In this document: positions 11,526 to 22,361 of the stretch, in pieces
How positions within the stretch are numbered: position 1 is the first letter of the stretch
How the letters are laid out: each line of letters opens with the position of its first letter
Assembly: GCA_025200525.1 (NCBI GenBank)
Contig: CM045767.1
Span: 8,415,273 to 8,479,272 of the forward strand
Reading direction: 5' to 3'
Length of the DNA: 64,000 nt
Source: Camellia lanceoleosa
Lineage: Eukaryota; Streptophyta; Magnoliopsida; Ericales; Theaceae
The notes under the pieces: generated by a model
The model's database searches: none
The model's input: the letters and a program-made list of their open reading frames with translations, nothing else
Told to the model about the DNA's origin: nothing
Translations under genes and position numbers: made by a program

Positions 11526-11825
11526 AGATCAACAAGAGGGCAGAAACAGATTTGCTTTGGAAACCAACAACTTTGGAAGTTTGTTGACAATCTAAACCAT
11601 TCCTTTATTCTGGGAATTGTTCAAGTAATAGGATGACCGGGAGGACAACTGGCCGATCATCCTGTGTGTACCATCTGTGACGGTCCTGCACAGTGTTCTG
11701 GTGAAAGGTGCCCAAATTCTCAATTGATAAAACATTTGTTATTTTCTCAATTTGATACAAGTTTGATGAAACTATTGGAATACAAAAAAGAGTACTTTTT
11801 CACCAAATTAGCATTAGAGATGGCC
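10678..11825. mobile_element. PIF/Harbinger-like non-autonomous element, 1.15 kb
   Basis: The terminal inverted repeats are GGGCATCTCTAACGGTTCAC and, at the other end read on the minus strand, GGCCATCTCTAATGCTAATT. Both ends are flanked by TAA (10675-10677, 11826-11828), the 3-bp duplication expected for PIF/Harbinger. There is no transposase. Inside, a roughly 40-bp motif (CTATTCTAGGAATTGTTCAA near 10877) recurs directly near 11604 (TTTATTCTGGGAATTGTTCA). It brackets about 700 bp that includes TATATATAGAGAGAGA and a long GA repeat, which may be captured host promoter or leader DNA. Confidence 0.75.
11489..11519 (+). repeat. (AG)n microsatellite
   Basis: An uninterrupted AG run inside the Harbinger-like element. 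The two short open frames over it on opposite strands are repeat artefacts. Confidence 0.9.
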
Positions 11826-11828
11826 TAA

Positions 11829-14224
11829 TATCGAATGGCAAAGTATGAAATGGGTAATTCTGTGAAGTAACCATATCATATCTATTTGTGGATGCCCAAT
11901 CAGAGCCGTCGGAATAAATACCTTTTTAGCATTTTTTTAATATTTTTTTAAAGTTTTAATAATTAAAAAATAAATAAATTTGGTACCTATGAGAAATCGT
12001 TTATTTATTATTATTATTATTTTTTGTGAGCAAAATTAAATAGCTTTTATTTTCTCTTAATTAATAACAATCAATTTTTTAACTTTTTGATGTATTTAGG
12101 CCTCGTTTGTGAAATGATTATTATAATAATTTTTTTTTACTTTTTAGCTAAATTATGAAGTAAAAAAAATTAATATATTTGAAATTACATTTTAATTTTT
12201 TACATAAAAATGTGTAAAAAGTAAAAAGAAAACGAAAATTTTGACCTTTTTTGTATAATTTGTTTTTTTTTAAAAACTTTTTTAATAACTTTTTAATTTT
12301 TAAACTAAAATTCAAACTCTTCAAATGAGACATTGATTGAATAAGTCAAAAAATACCTTATTTAGCTAACTCAAAACAAGGTCTCACCATAATTCATAAT
12401 TTGTCATGACTTGTAATGCATTGTTTTAAGTCGACCTTCAAATATACTTGCCATCATTATCGTGTCATTTCGTATAGTTTGGTTTTAAATTTTATTTTAT
12501 ATGTTATTGTTTTTTTAAAATATTTTAGTCAATTTTTTTAACTATTAAACAAACTTAAGATATATGTGAAAATCTTATTTAAATTTTGTTAATACATTCA
12601 TATATTTTGATTTTCTTAAGAAAAAACTTTTTTTTATTTAAAAAACATTTTTAATTTTTTCCACACAATATTATTCAACTTGTTAAAAAAAATTCAATAA
12701 AAAAATAAAATATAAGGTCATATGGGCCAAGCCTAATTTTTCTGCCAAAAATCTGGGGCTTAGGCCCAATTGCATAGAGTTTGACTAGCAACAACGGGCT
12801 AGGCTTGGGCCAATCTATCCTACATTTCTAAATCCAAGCCCTAGCCATGGGCTTATGAGTTTTTTTTATTAAGTCCAAAATTTATTGGGACAATAACGAG
12901 AAATTATATTGCCAAAATGTAAAGTGCATGACAACAATTATAATTACATATAATAAAAAATGAAAATTATTTACTGAAATATAAAATTTTATGCATTATG
13001 CTATTAAAATTAAATTGTATGCATCTTTAATCTCATTGATATATAACTATTAATTTCATAGTTAACATGCTACTCAATACGCTTTTCAATTTTGATTTTA
13101 TTGTATTATAAAAAAAATGTACACATATACAAATAAATAAATAAATAAAATAAGAGTGAAAAAAAGTATTCGTTTTTAGACAATAATATTTATCATTGTT
13201 TGATTCTTTCAATATGAAACAGGCAATGCAATGTGGCATTGCAAGGAGTTTGAGTGTAATGCTTGCGGAAATGCCAAGTTAAAAAATGAGATTTTTATTT
13301 TCACGAATCTACTGAGCTTGATTCTACTAAAGTTTGGTTCGATCATCAAACGACCTTAAAATTTTGACTTTAACTTGTTTTTATATAATAAAAAAATTGT
13401 GCTCAAATGAGCAATTTTATTTTTCTAATAATAGGTTGTTGGATTGTTAACAAAATTCTTCTAAGACCTTTGTGCTCGGCCCACGGTTCCAACTTTAGAT
13501 AACCCATTGGGCCAAACTTATGGATCAAATCATGGGCCCTACCATTTGATCCAAGCCCAACTCATATTTTATGGTTGAAAATCCGGCCCATCAATAGAAA
13601 AAATTATTAGGGTAAATTACCAATAGATCATAATAATTTGACTTAATTTCCATCAACTCCTAGTAAAATCGTTGCTGGCCATATTAATTTACTGTATAAT
13701 AATAAAAACAAAGGACGACAAACAATTAAAGCAAAAATAAACTAGTGTTACCAAATGTTGTGTCTGTGGCTTAATTACACTCTGTGGTCAGTTTAGTTCT
13801 TATTTGATTCAAGAATTGAATTAGGTCGTTTGGTTCTAGGTTGCTACTGACTGGGTACTTGACTCTGCCTTTTTTCAACTTCTTGATGGTTATGTAATTG
13901 ATTAAGAAAGAAATAATATTCGTTTTGCCTTGGTTTATTATATTTCTATTGTCATGTAACTTGTTTTGTTTTATTTATTTTTTTTTTTCCGGCTTTTGTT
14001 TGTGAAGTTTTATCTGAGTAGGTTGTTCTTCTGACATGATTTTTTCTCACCTTAATTTTGTTGTAATGGGTTTAATTATGTGGCTATAATATATTTTTCA
14101 AACAGGTCATTGTGTTGCTAAACTGCAAACACACTAATAAGGTGCTCCATTTGTTCATATTTGTCTCTCTGCTTTCTATTTTGAAGGTCGGAGGTCTTGT
14201 TGGCAGACAAGAGAACAAAAGGGA
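11829..14224. other. AT-rich intergenic DNA and upstream region of the RRP43-like pseudogene
   Basis: Most of it is A/T tracts with scattered degraded repeats (GGGCCAA/TTGGGCC words at 12720-12850 and 13480-13590). From about 13760 composition becomes more gene-like, with T-rich intron-like tracts before the ATG at 14225; a 5' untranslated intron is possible but not demonstrable. Confidence 0.45.
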
Positions 14225-15800
14225 ATGAGTTCGGTGAATGCCTCTGGCGATTTGTCATCAGAGATGGAGGTGGATGCTTTTAGGCGCCTCTTTCCTCTAC
14301 GCTTTCATGAGCGTCATCTACTTGAATCTTCGCATACGATGCAGAAACTTAGGAAAGCTAGAGATACAACACTTGCTCTTGGTTAGTTCATTTGTATTTT
14401 ATTTATTTGAAACTCCCACTTTTTGCCTTTGATTTGGGGTTTGCTAGGTTCATGTCCTTACTTGAGTTGAACCGTTTGTAATCTAGGAGTTGTTGCTTCT
14501 GTTGATGGGTCATCTTTAGCCAAGATAAGTTGCACTGTAAGTGCTTTCTGCCCTTGCCTATTCTCTTTATCTCTCACGCTCTCACGCCCACACCCACTCA
14601 CTAATCCACCTACAAACACCCACTTATACCAAAAAAAAAAAATGATGAATGAGGTTTCTTGAGTTGAGATAAGCTGTTTACATAAAATTCTTATTTTAAA
14701 TGTGTTTTTATATATAGCTAAGAAAGTATTAGTTTTCTATGTTATATTACTAAGTTAGACTCTCAAGTATTTTGTCTTTGTGCAGACCATGTTGGCTGCC
14801 ATTAAAATGGAAGTCATGACACCTACCACAGAGTCACCAGATAAGGGTTGCAGAGGTTAAGAACCATCAACTGCATATTTTCTTTTCTTTTTGTTCCCTT
14901 TTCACATTTATACATGGGGTGCTAATGTGTGATATTTTGTTGTTTACAGTTATTGATTTCCACATGCCTCCAATTTGTTCTCCTATTGTTAGGCCTGACA
15001 GGCCAGCTGATGCAGCACCAGTTATATAGAAGCAGTTATCTGACACTATCTTGAGGCATGTCATCGTGATTATTTCTATGTTATTCATTGGTTTACTCCC
15101 ATCCTCCCAAAAAAAATTTTTAAAACAAATTTTTAGAAAGAGAGAAAGAAAACAAAAGAAAAAAAAAGCCGTCTCATTGCTGTGATGTTGTTCTGTTATG
15201 AAGTTTCTAAATTATGAGAGATGCTAATTATTGAATTTTTTTATATTATTTTAGTTTTGCTTCAATCTTGCGTTTGGATGCACTCATATAGGATATGAAT
15301 CTTAAGCATTCAAAGCATATTCCTTTTGTGAATCTTGTATGCTGTGTAGTGTGTACATATACGTGTCAAATGCAATTTAGTCATTTATCTTCCAAAATTT
15401 TGATTGTGTGCACGCCTATTGTAACTTGTTTACAAGATTTTGTCCTATGGTATAAGGAGTATTTTTGGCAAAAGCTTACACATTTGCATGGGTGGAAATT
15501 CTATCGACTTCAAATTTCAAAATACTATCAGTCATGTAGTCTTGTAATGCACCTAACAAAATAAATGATTGAAATTTCAAGCACTATCTCACTGCACATG
15601 TGATGGTTAGTGCAATGATATACTCAACATAGATGATTACAAACTTTTAATGATCTTACACCTATACTTGAAACACTTTGTTAGTTATTTAATACGTATT
15701 TGTTTAACCGACTAACTATTTGGGTGGTTATAGTTCTGGCATGATTAACTTCAAGGAGCTATCCTTGGTCAGTGGGAAAGCTGCTTGGATGGCCTACCTG
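14225..15800 (+). pseudogene. RRP43: RRP43-like exosome subunit, 5' part only, with a nonsense codon
   Basis: Five exons at 14225-14381, 14487-14536, 14786-14855, 14950-15055 and 15734-15800 read as the N-terminal half of plant RRP43, an RNase PH-fold subunit of the RNA exosome core ring. Diagnostic stretches are DLSSEMEVDAFRRLFP, RFHERHLLES, TMLAAIKMEVMTP, IDFHMPPICSPIVRP and ELSLVSGKAAWMAYL. All joins are in phase. Exon 4 carries TAG at 15027-15029 where family members have a serine, and intron 4 would need a GC donor (15056). No exon coding the C-terminal half follows; a membrane-protein copy lies on the opposite strand instead. Exon 5 is duplicated at 21245-21311. The match is from memory of the family, but the exon structure is clear. 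Confidence 0.85.
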
Positions 15801-16995
15801 GTAATGTTTTCTAAGACAAGAACTCTCTATTTCATTTATATAAATTGAAACATGTTCTTTATTTGACTTTTGATCTTGAGCTCTTCAATATGAATTGTAT
15901 ATATCCAATAATAGATGGCCTTCAACATTGTGGTTACTGACCAGATAATGTTCTTAGATATTCATAATGAAATATTACTCCTACATAAATAATGCAACCA
16001 ATCAATAAAGAAAAGAAATGTGCAAAATGTATCAAAGCTAAACAATCCCATCCCAACTAGGCTGGCATATAACATGAAGCACAATCATTTGCGAGCACAA
16101 CCTAAACAACAGATATGTTGAAGAGGATCTAACCAGGGCAACAACATAAAAACACAATAACAATCATATAAACACCATAACAATCAATCTTAAAACATAC
16201 CAACCAATAAAAAGTTATGATAGCTGGATGTAACTATTTGTAAAGTTCAAAATTTATTCTTGGCTACTAGTGAAAAGCAACATAATAATGAAAAAACACC
16301 TAGACTAGACCAGAGAGGATGCAATAGGAAGAGATGGCTGCTGCAGCGTTTGTATTTGGTCCCTTCTTGCAAAGTTGAACATGATTCGAACCCAATCAAA
16401 TGAATTTGAGATTGAGTTGAAATTGCCTCGCACACAAACAATTGCATTTGCAAGTAACCGATCAACAAAGCGGACGATGAATCCATTAAACAAAATGTTT
16501 GCCAGAATCATGGGCAAGAATAGTACCCATAAAATAATTTGACCGAGAAAACTTGTGAGGCAAAGTGAAACCAAGGAAATACAAGAAATTGCTCCGGAGA
16601 TGGAAGTAACATAGCCCTCCATTTGAGGGAAAGTTTCACGGGTGATTTGCATTTGGTTAAAAAGTCCTGGTGCCGCATAAAGAGATGCATATGGTTATGA
16701 GGAAAGTCCATGTGTTTGCAGTGTGTGCCTCGAATGGATTCACTATCTTGCCATTATACATCAACTGGAGGAGAGCGATTAGAAATGGAAGGCATTTGTA
16801 TATGGCATTGCGTGGAGGAGAGGGATTCCCACTTTGTAAAATCATATGCAATCACAAACAAACATCAACAACACTCTGCTTTAGATTAAAACATTTGATG
16901 TAAAAAAGGGGGGGAGGGGGTTATCGAATCAAATTAAAAGAAAATTATAAATTCAGAGTCAAAATCAAAGTAACTACAATTAGAGAGACCAAATT
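15465..16995. repeat. Segmental duplication, copy 1 (copy 2 at 20976-22506)
   Basis: Both copies span 1531 bp and match along the whole length, with only scattered substitutions and a few small indels. The offset is 5511 bp at the left end. Each carries RRP43 exon 5 with flanking intron on the plus strand, and a membrane-protein gene on the minus strand. Outside TTGGCAAAAGC (left) and GAGACCAAATTA (right) the flanks differ. Confidence 0.9.
16305..16851 (-). pseudogene. Small multi-span membrane protein, copy 2, frameshifted
   Basis: Homologous along its length to the open frame at 21816-22361. The N-terminal part (16657-16851: NAIYKCLPFLIALLQLMYNG, NPFEAHTANTWTFLITICI) and the C-terminal part (16305-16652: GAISCISLVSLCLTSFLGQ onward) are in different frames. 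The break is at about 16670-16680, where this copy has one more base than the other copy. About four hydrophobic spans would be present without the shift. Family not recognised. It lies in the segmental duplication, convergent with the RRP43 pseudogene. Confidence 0.65.
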
Positions 16996-17022
16996 AAAAC
17001 AATATCCACCATGTGATTTGCC

Positions 17023-17025
<3 letters not shown>

Positions 17026-17052
<27 letters not shown>
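17026..17052 (+). repeat. (GT)n microsatellite
   Basis: A GT run of about 13 units followed by a T tract, just outside the segmental duplication. Confidence 0.9.
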
Positions 17053-17056
<4 letters not shown>

Positions 17057-17409
17057 TTTTTTTTCTTTGAATTAGTATTCAAAATGAGTTAGTTAAAAAT
17101 AGGAATACAAAACAGAAGTAGTTCACGGTGTTCCTACGTAAAATTAGGTCTTAGAAAAGTAGTAGGTAGCTAGTCTTCTCGTAGTTGTTCAAGAATTATA
17201 TCTATTTTCTATATTATTATAAAAGGATTAATAATTCCGGACTAACAGTCCTATAAATGTTAATCTCATCTAATTAATTTTGTCCAAATAACCATAACCT
17301 AGAACTCTGGGTCTATGTTTGTTTAGACGATATAACTTTGGAATTAGACTAATAATTCAACAAAACATATAATTTTACATTTGGTGAAAAAAATTGAGGT
17401 TCAAACTAA

Positions 17410-18548
17410 GGTCACGTTTGTTTGGCTTTATAGGATGGAGAGGATTAAGAGTACGGTAAGATTAAGTGAGGAGATTATTAGTATGATAATATTATGTTGG
17501 AGATGTAGGATAAAGAATGTTTATTTGTACACTACCAGTACTGCTATAGATAGCATTAATATATAAAATTAAGATTTTTTAATTTTTAGTAATTTTTAAT
17601 ATTATAATTTTTTTTTGTTCTAAAAAATATAATTTTTTCTTAAAAATCATTTAAAATTCACTAAATATAAACAAAATCATATTTTTTTTTAGTATTTATT
17701 AAAAAATTTAAATTTTTCTTTCACTAATAAATTTTTTAAAACATAATAATATTAAAAATGGTTTTGATGAGCCTCACGGATTGTTAATCGAATCCCCTCT
17801 CCTAAGAGACCAAACAAACAAGTAGTGACAGAACCAGGAAACTAAATCAGAAGGGGCACTTATTAATTACAACTTTAATTTTTTTTCTCCTATAACCAAC
17901 AATAAGAAGATAATAATAATTTTTGAAAAGTATGAAAACTTAAATAAATTATTACAAAAGTATTTCACATAAAATTTTATAATTAACTTCGAGTAAAATT
18001 GAAAAGAAAGTATTGTGTGTAACTAGTGTATCATGGACAATATAAAAAAGTCATATATTTAAATCGTAAAATAAATTATATAATGGTAAGATCAATCAAA
18101 TTTTTACAAAATTTGAGTAAAAATTTAATATAATGGTGATATCACGTCATTATTGACATATGATATCACTAACCAATTGTAAAGCAACATATGAAGGGTG
18201 AATTCTACATGCAAATATAACTAAACTCTAGTAATTTTTACATATATATTGTGAGATTAATTATATTTGAATATCAATAATGATGGATATTACCTTTATA
18301 TTGAGATTTTTTCACAAAATTTCATACATAAAAATATAATTTGTTGTAGTCACTTCATTTTCAATAAAACAATCACTATTGTTTTCATAGATTTAAAAAT
18401 GCCCTTGACTTTTTGTTCTAAGTATTATTTTTGTTTAAAATTATATTTATAGACATATGTAAAAAATAAAAATAAAAAGAAAAAAAAATCCAGGGGGGGG
18501 ACGTAACCCCCCTGGTCACCATGTGGCTCCGTCACTGCAAACATGGCC
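17410..18548. mobile_element. PIF/Harbinger-like MITE carrying a nested element
   Basis: The outer ends are GGTCACGTTTGTTTGGC and, read on the minus strand, GGCCATGTTTGTTTGG once the inner insertion at 17821-18538 is ignored. TAA flanks both sides (17407-17409, 18549-18551), as expected for PIF/Harbinger. The outer element alone would be about 416 bp. Non-coding. Confidence 0.75.
17821..18538. mobile_element. Inner MITE inserted near the end of the Harbinger-like MITE
   Basis: The termini are inverted: GTAGTGACAGAACCAGG on the left and GCAGTGACGGAGCCACATGG read on the minus strand from the right. It is flanked by AAACA on both sides (17816-17820, 18539-18543). Removing it and one AAACA restores the outer terminus CCAAACAAACATGGCC. 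A C/G-rich palindrome (CCAGGGGGGG...CCCCCCTGG) sits near the right end. Superfamily unresolved. Confidence 0.75.
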
Positions 18549-18787
18549 TAATAGTCCATCCGGATATGGAATTCTCATACGGGGAACTATTGAATCTCAA
18601 AAGGGAAATAAGATACAAAATAGAATATTAAGAAAAGTTCAGACAAGTTAATTAAATACAAATTGATAGAATTCTATCAATCCCTCTTCATAACCCATGT
18701 TAATCCAAACTTGAAATAAAATACACAATTCAAATGAATTACTAATCTAAAGAGTAATTGTCCTAAGAATGCTATTATCATCTAATT

Positions 18788-18887
18788 CAATCAACTCAAA
18801 CAAGAGAGTATAGTAGTCTAGTAGACCACTATGTTCTCAATCAACTCAAACAAGAGAGTATAGTAGTCTAGTAGACCACTATATTTC
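18788..18887 (+). repeat. 50-bp tandem duplication
   Basis: A 50-bp unit (AATCAACTCAAACAAGAGAG, then TATAGTAGTCTAGTAGACCA and CTAT) occurs twice head to tail, with one or two differences near the unit end. Confidence 0.9.
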
Positions 18888-19760
18888 ACCAACTTAGCTT
18901 GACCTTTTATTTTGGGAAGGGATCATAATATCAAAATGAATTTCCCGGCAATGGTATGGAGCAATCACAGCTCCAATCTTAGATGCCTCAAGGATAAATG
19001 AGAAATATAGGGAAATGGGACTTTTGTAGGAGTGATCAAGCTATTCACACGTTAAAAAAAGAAAAAAAGAAAATAAAATCTAACTACACATTATTTGTGT
19101 TATTGAAATATAAACTTCTAAATAAAATTCAATTTTTCTTATTTAAACTTTCGAACAAATGTGAATTATTCAAATATACATTTCGCTCGGATATAAATTT
19201 TAGAAGAATTTTATTTAATTTTTAATTCTAAAGTTTATATTTGGGTTTTGTTCGAAAATTTATATTGAATGGCATAAATGATGTATACTGAGATTATCTG
19301 TGATGTGCAAAAAGAATTTTCCTTATGGAATTATATTTGAAAAGTATGACTAAATTCTTCTAATACAAAACTAATAAGACTTAATGCTATTTCTTTAAAA
19401 TAGTAGGTTTAGTTGGTTATTTTCTGATTACACCATTTTCTAAATTTTAAAATTATCATTTTATCTCACTACACTTTTCATAATTTCAACTATATCATCA
19501 TACACCTAATCTCACATCTTCTTTTTATACCCATTAACATTTCAACCCCTGAGGCCCCGTTTGGTTTGGGTTATAGAGGAGGGGATTGGATTAGTAGTGA
19601 GATATAGTCCATAAGAATCATATTTGTTTAGAGAAATGACCATGGGCAAATCGTCCATAAAAGCAACTCTCATGCAAGGTTGTTTGGTAAAATTTATTTG
19701 TGATTTACGCTCCGTTTGTTTGAGCGGAAAATATTTTCTAATGGGAGAAATATTTTTCTA
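18888..19760. other. Intergenic DNA, no gene seen
   Basis: AT-rich. CCCCGTTTGGTTTGGG at about 19556 and CTCCGTTTGTTTGAGCGG at about 19710 look like MITE termini, but I could not pair either with a matching inverted end. Confidence 0.4.
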
Positions 19761-19763
19761 TGT

Positions 19764-19990
19764 TTGGTGGTGGTGGTGGTGGTGGTAGGATAAAGGTGGA
19801 GATGGAGGTGGATGTGGAGGTGATGGCATGGTAGTGGGGGTGGTGGTGACATGATGGTGACACTGATGGTGACGATGGTGTGGCGGTGGAGGTAAGAATG
19901 GATGTGGTTAAGGTGGAGGTGAGAACATATTTGCATGAAGCGGGGGCGGGGGCGGAGGCGGAGGCGGGGGCGAGAGCGGGGGCGGGGAAA
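19764..19990 (+). repeat. G-rich GGT/GGA array ending in a GGGGGC cluster
   Basis: It starts with about seven GGT units, continues as irregular GGTGGAGGTG-type repeats, and ends at 19939-19987 with GGGGGCGGGGGCGGAGGCGG-type runs. The last part has many closely spaced runs of three or more G and could form G-quadruplexes. The His/Pro-rich minus-strand frame over it (19694-19999) is a repeat artefact. Confidence 0.8.
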
Positions 19991-20033
19991 CGTGGCCACT
20001 TAGAGGAGTCGCAGATTAGGAGCGCTTATGTAT

Positions 20034-20681
20034 AGGCCTGGCCCTGAGATTTTCGGAGCCCAAAGTCGATAATCAATTAATAAATTTCTGGGCCCTTCAC
20101 ATTTGTTTTTTTTATTGAATGAAAAAAAAAAAAAATGAAAGTATAGGACAAAAGATTTGTGTCAAAATCATAAAAAATATTTAGCATTACATTACAACAA
20201 CTAATAAATATCGCTTGATCCTCGTTCTTCTTGCATTTTTAGAAGCAAATAAATCAATAATACTTGCATAATCTAGTTTTTTTTTTTTGCAAAATCATTT
20301 TCAATGGATGACAATGTTGATTATTTTAAATGGGTCTTTCAATTTTTTAATGGATCAATTTATTTTAAGTTAATTTGGGCCTTCCTTAATTTTTTTTGGA
20401 CTTAAAATATACTTAATATATTACACTAAACTATAATAGGAAAGGCCTTTTTTTGGGTCTATCTTCAATAGATAACAATGCTAATTTTTTTGAATGTGCC
20501 TTTTAATTTTTTAATGGGTCAATTTATTTGAAATTAGTTTGGACATTCTTTAATTCTTTTTGGACTTAAAATATACCTAATATATTACACTAAATTATAA
20601 TAGGAGGGAGCCCCTTTTTTGGGGTCTATTTTGAGGGGTCCTAGGCCATGGCCTTGTGGGCCTATGCCCAGGGTCGGCTCT
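20034..20681. mobile_element. Mutator-like non-autonomous element, 648 bp
   Basis: Flanked by a perfect 10-bp direct repeat GCTTATGTAT (20024-20033, 20682-20691); Mutator-type elements usually duplicate 9 bp, so one matching base may be chance. The terminal inverted repeats are short and imperfect: AGGCCTGGCCCTGAG against AGAGCCGACCCTGGG. The interior has two direct units of about 167 bp (starting near 20301 and 20468), each with AATGGATGACAATG or AATAGATAACAATG and ending ATATTACACTAAA. No transposase. Confidence 0.75.
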
Positions 20682-21244
20682 GCTTATGTATTATTTTTAT
20701 TAATTATATTTTATTTATTGTAATAAATAAGGAATAATAAATTATGTTAAAATAAAAATTAAATGTTTTATTTTATAAAATTTTTAAGATTTTTTTTATT
20801 ATATATGATTTAAATAGATTTCTTTTGAACAATTAGATGATTTATTTTATTTATTATATGTTAAAAAGTTAACAAATAATAAATTCTGTTAAAAAAATAA
20901 AAAGAAATAATAAGTAAAAATTATATTATATATGATAAAATAAATAATTTTTTATTTTAGACATAAAAAAATATATTGGCAAAAGCTTACACATTTGCAT
21001 GGGTGGAAATTCTATTGACTTCAAATTTCAACATACTATCAGTCATGTAGTCTTGTAATGCACCTAAGAAAATAAAGGATTGAAATTTCAAGCACTATCT
21101 CACTGCGCATGTGATGTTTAGTGCAATGATATACTCAACATAGATGATTACAAACTTTTAATGATCTTACACCTATACTTGAAACACTTTGTTAGTTATT
21201 TAATACGTATTTGTTTAACCGACTAACTATTTGGGTGGTTATAG

Positions 21245-21311
21245 TTCTGGCATGATTAACTTCAAGGAGCTATCCTTGGTCAGTGGGAAAGCTGCTTGGA
21301 TGGCCTACCTG
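21245..21311 (+). pseudogene. RRP43: Isolated duplicate of RRP43 exon 5
   Basis: Codes SGMINFKELSLVSGKAAWMA and YL between an AG acceptor and a GTAATG donor. It appears identical at the protein level to 15734-15800. No other RRP43 exon is within reach, so it is an exon passenger of the segmental duplication. Confidence 0.9.
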
Positions 21312-21815
21312 GTAATGTTTTCTGAGACAAGAACTCTCTATTTCATTTATATAAATTGAAACATGTTCTTTATTTGACTTTTGATCTTGAGCTCTTCAAT
21401 ATGAATTGTATATATCCAATAATAGATGGCCTTCAACATTGTGGTTACTGACTAGATAATGTTCTTAGATATTCATAATGAAATATTACTCCTACATAAA
21501 TAATGCAACCAATCAATAAAGAAAAGAAATGTGCAAAATGTATCAAAGCTAAACAATCTCATCCCAACTACGCTGGCATAGAACATGAAGCAAAATCATT
21601 TGCGAGCACAACCCAAACAATAGATATGTTGAAAAGGATCTAACAAGGGCAACAACATAAAAACACAATAACAATCATATAAACACCATAACAATCAATC
21701 TTAAAACATACCAACCAATAAAAAGTTATGATAGCTGGATGTAACTATTTGTAAAGTTCAAAATTTATTCTTGGCTACTAGTGAAAAGCAACATAATAAT
21801 AAAAAAAAACATAGA

Positions 21816-22361
21816 CTAGACCAGAGAGGATGCAGTAGGAAGAGATGGCTGCTGCAGCATTTGTATTTGGTCCTTTCTTGCAAAGTTGAACATGATTCGA
21901 ACCCAATCAAAGGAATTTGAGATTGAGTTGAAATTGCCTCGCACACAAACAATTGCATTTGCAAGTAACCGATCAACAAAGCGGACGATGAATCCATTAA
22001 ACAAAATGTTTGCCAGAATCATGGGCAAGAATAGTACCCATAAAATAATTTGACCGAGAAAACTTGTGAGGCAAAGTGAAACCAAGGAAATACAAGAAAT
22101 TGCTCCGGAGGTGGAAGTAACATAGCCCTCCATTTGAGGGAAAGTTTCACGTGTGATTGGCATTTGGTTAAAAAGTCCTGGTGCCAGACAGTAGATGCAT
22201 ATGGTTATGAGGAAAGTCCATGTGTTTGCAGTGTGTGCCTCAAATGGATTCACTATCTTGCCATTATACATCAACTGGAGGAGAGCGATTAGAAATGGAA
22301 GGCATTTGTATATGGCATTGCGTAGAGGAGAGGAATTCCCACTTTGTACAATCATATGCAA
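21816..22361 (-). CDS. Small multi-span membrane protein, copy 3, intact 181-codon frame
   Basis: Family not recognised. The frame starts MHMIVQSGN and runs uninterrupted to the stop after ASSLV. Hydrophobic stretches lie at about residues 20-36 (CLPFLIALLQL), 48-66 (WTFLITICIYCLAPGLF), 80-100 (GAISCISLVSLCL) and 102-125 (GQIILWVLFLPMILANIL), followed by a polar tail with DWVRIMFNF, suggesting about four membrane spans. NPFEAH after the first span and the ISCISLVSL block are conserved in all three copies. It lies in a segmental duplication whose other copy is frameshifted. Expression is unknown, and the gene may have further 5' exons or be a relic. Confidence 0.5.
   Translation of the reverse strand: MHMIVQSGNSSPLRNAIYKCLPFLIALLQLMYNGKIVNPFEAHTANTWTFLITICIYCLAPGLFNQMPITRETFPQMEGYVTSTSGAISCISLVSLCLTSFLGQIILWVLFLPMILANILFNGFIVRFVDRLLANAIVCVRGNFNSISNSFDWVRIMFNFARKDQIQMLQQPSLPTASSLV

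Noticed and set aside
11390..11636. Frames on both strands with Arg-Glu or Ser-Leu repeats
   Set aside because: They are translations of the AG microsatellite.
12100..12400. Possible MITE starting GGCCTCGTTTGTGAAATG
   Set aside because: I could not find a matching inverted terminus or a target duplication.
19694..19999. 101-codon His/Pro/Arg-rich frame on the minus strand
   Set aside because: It is a translation of the GGT/GGC repeat tract and has no independent coding signal.
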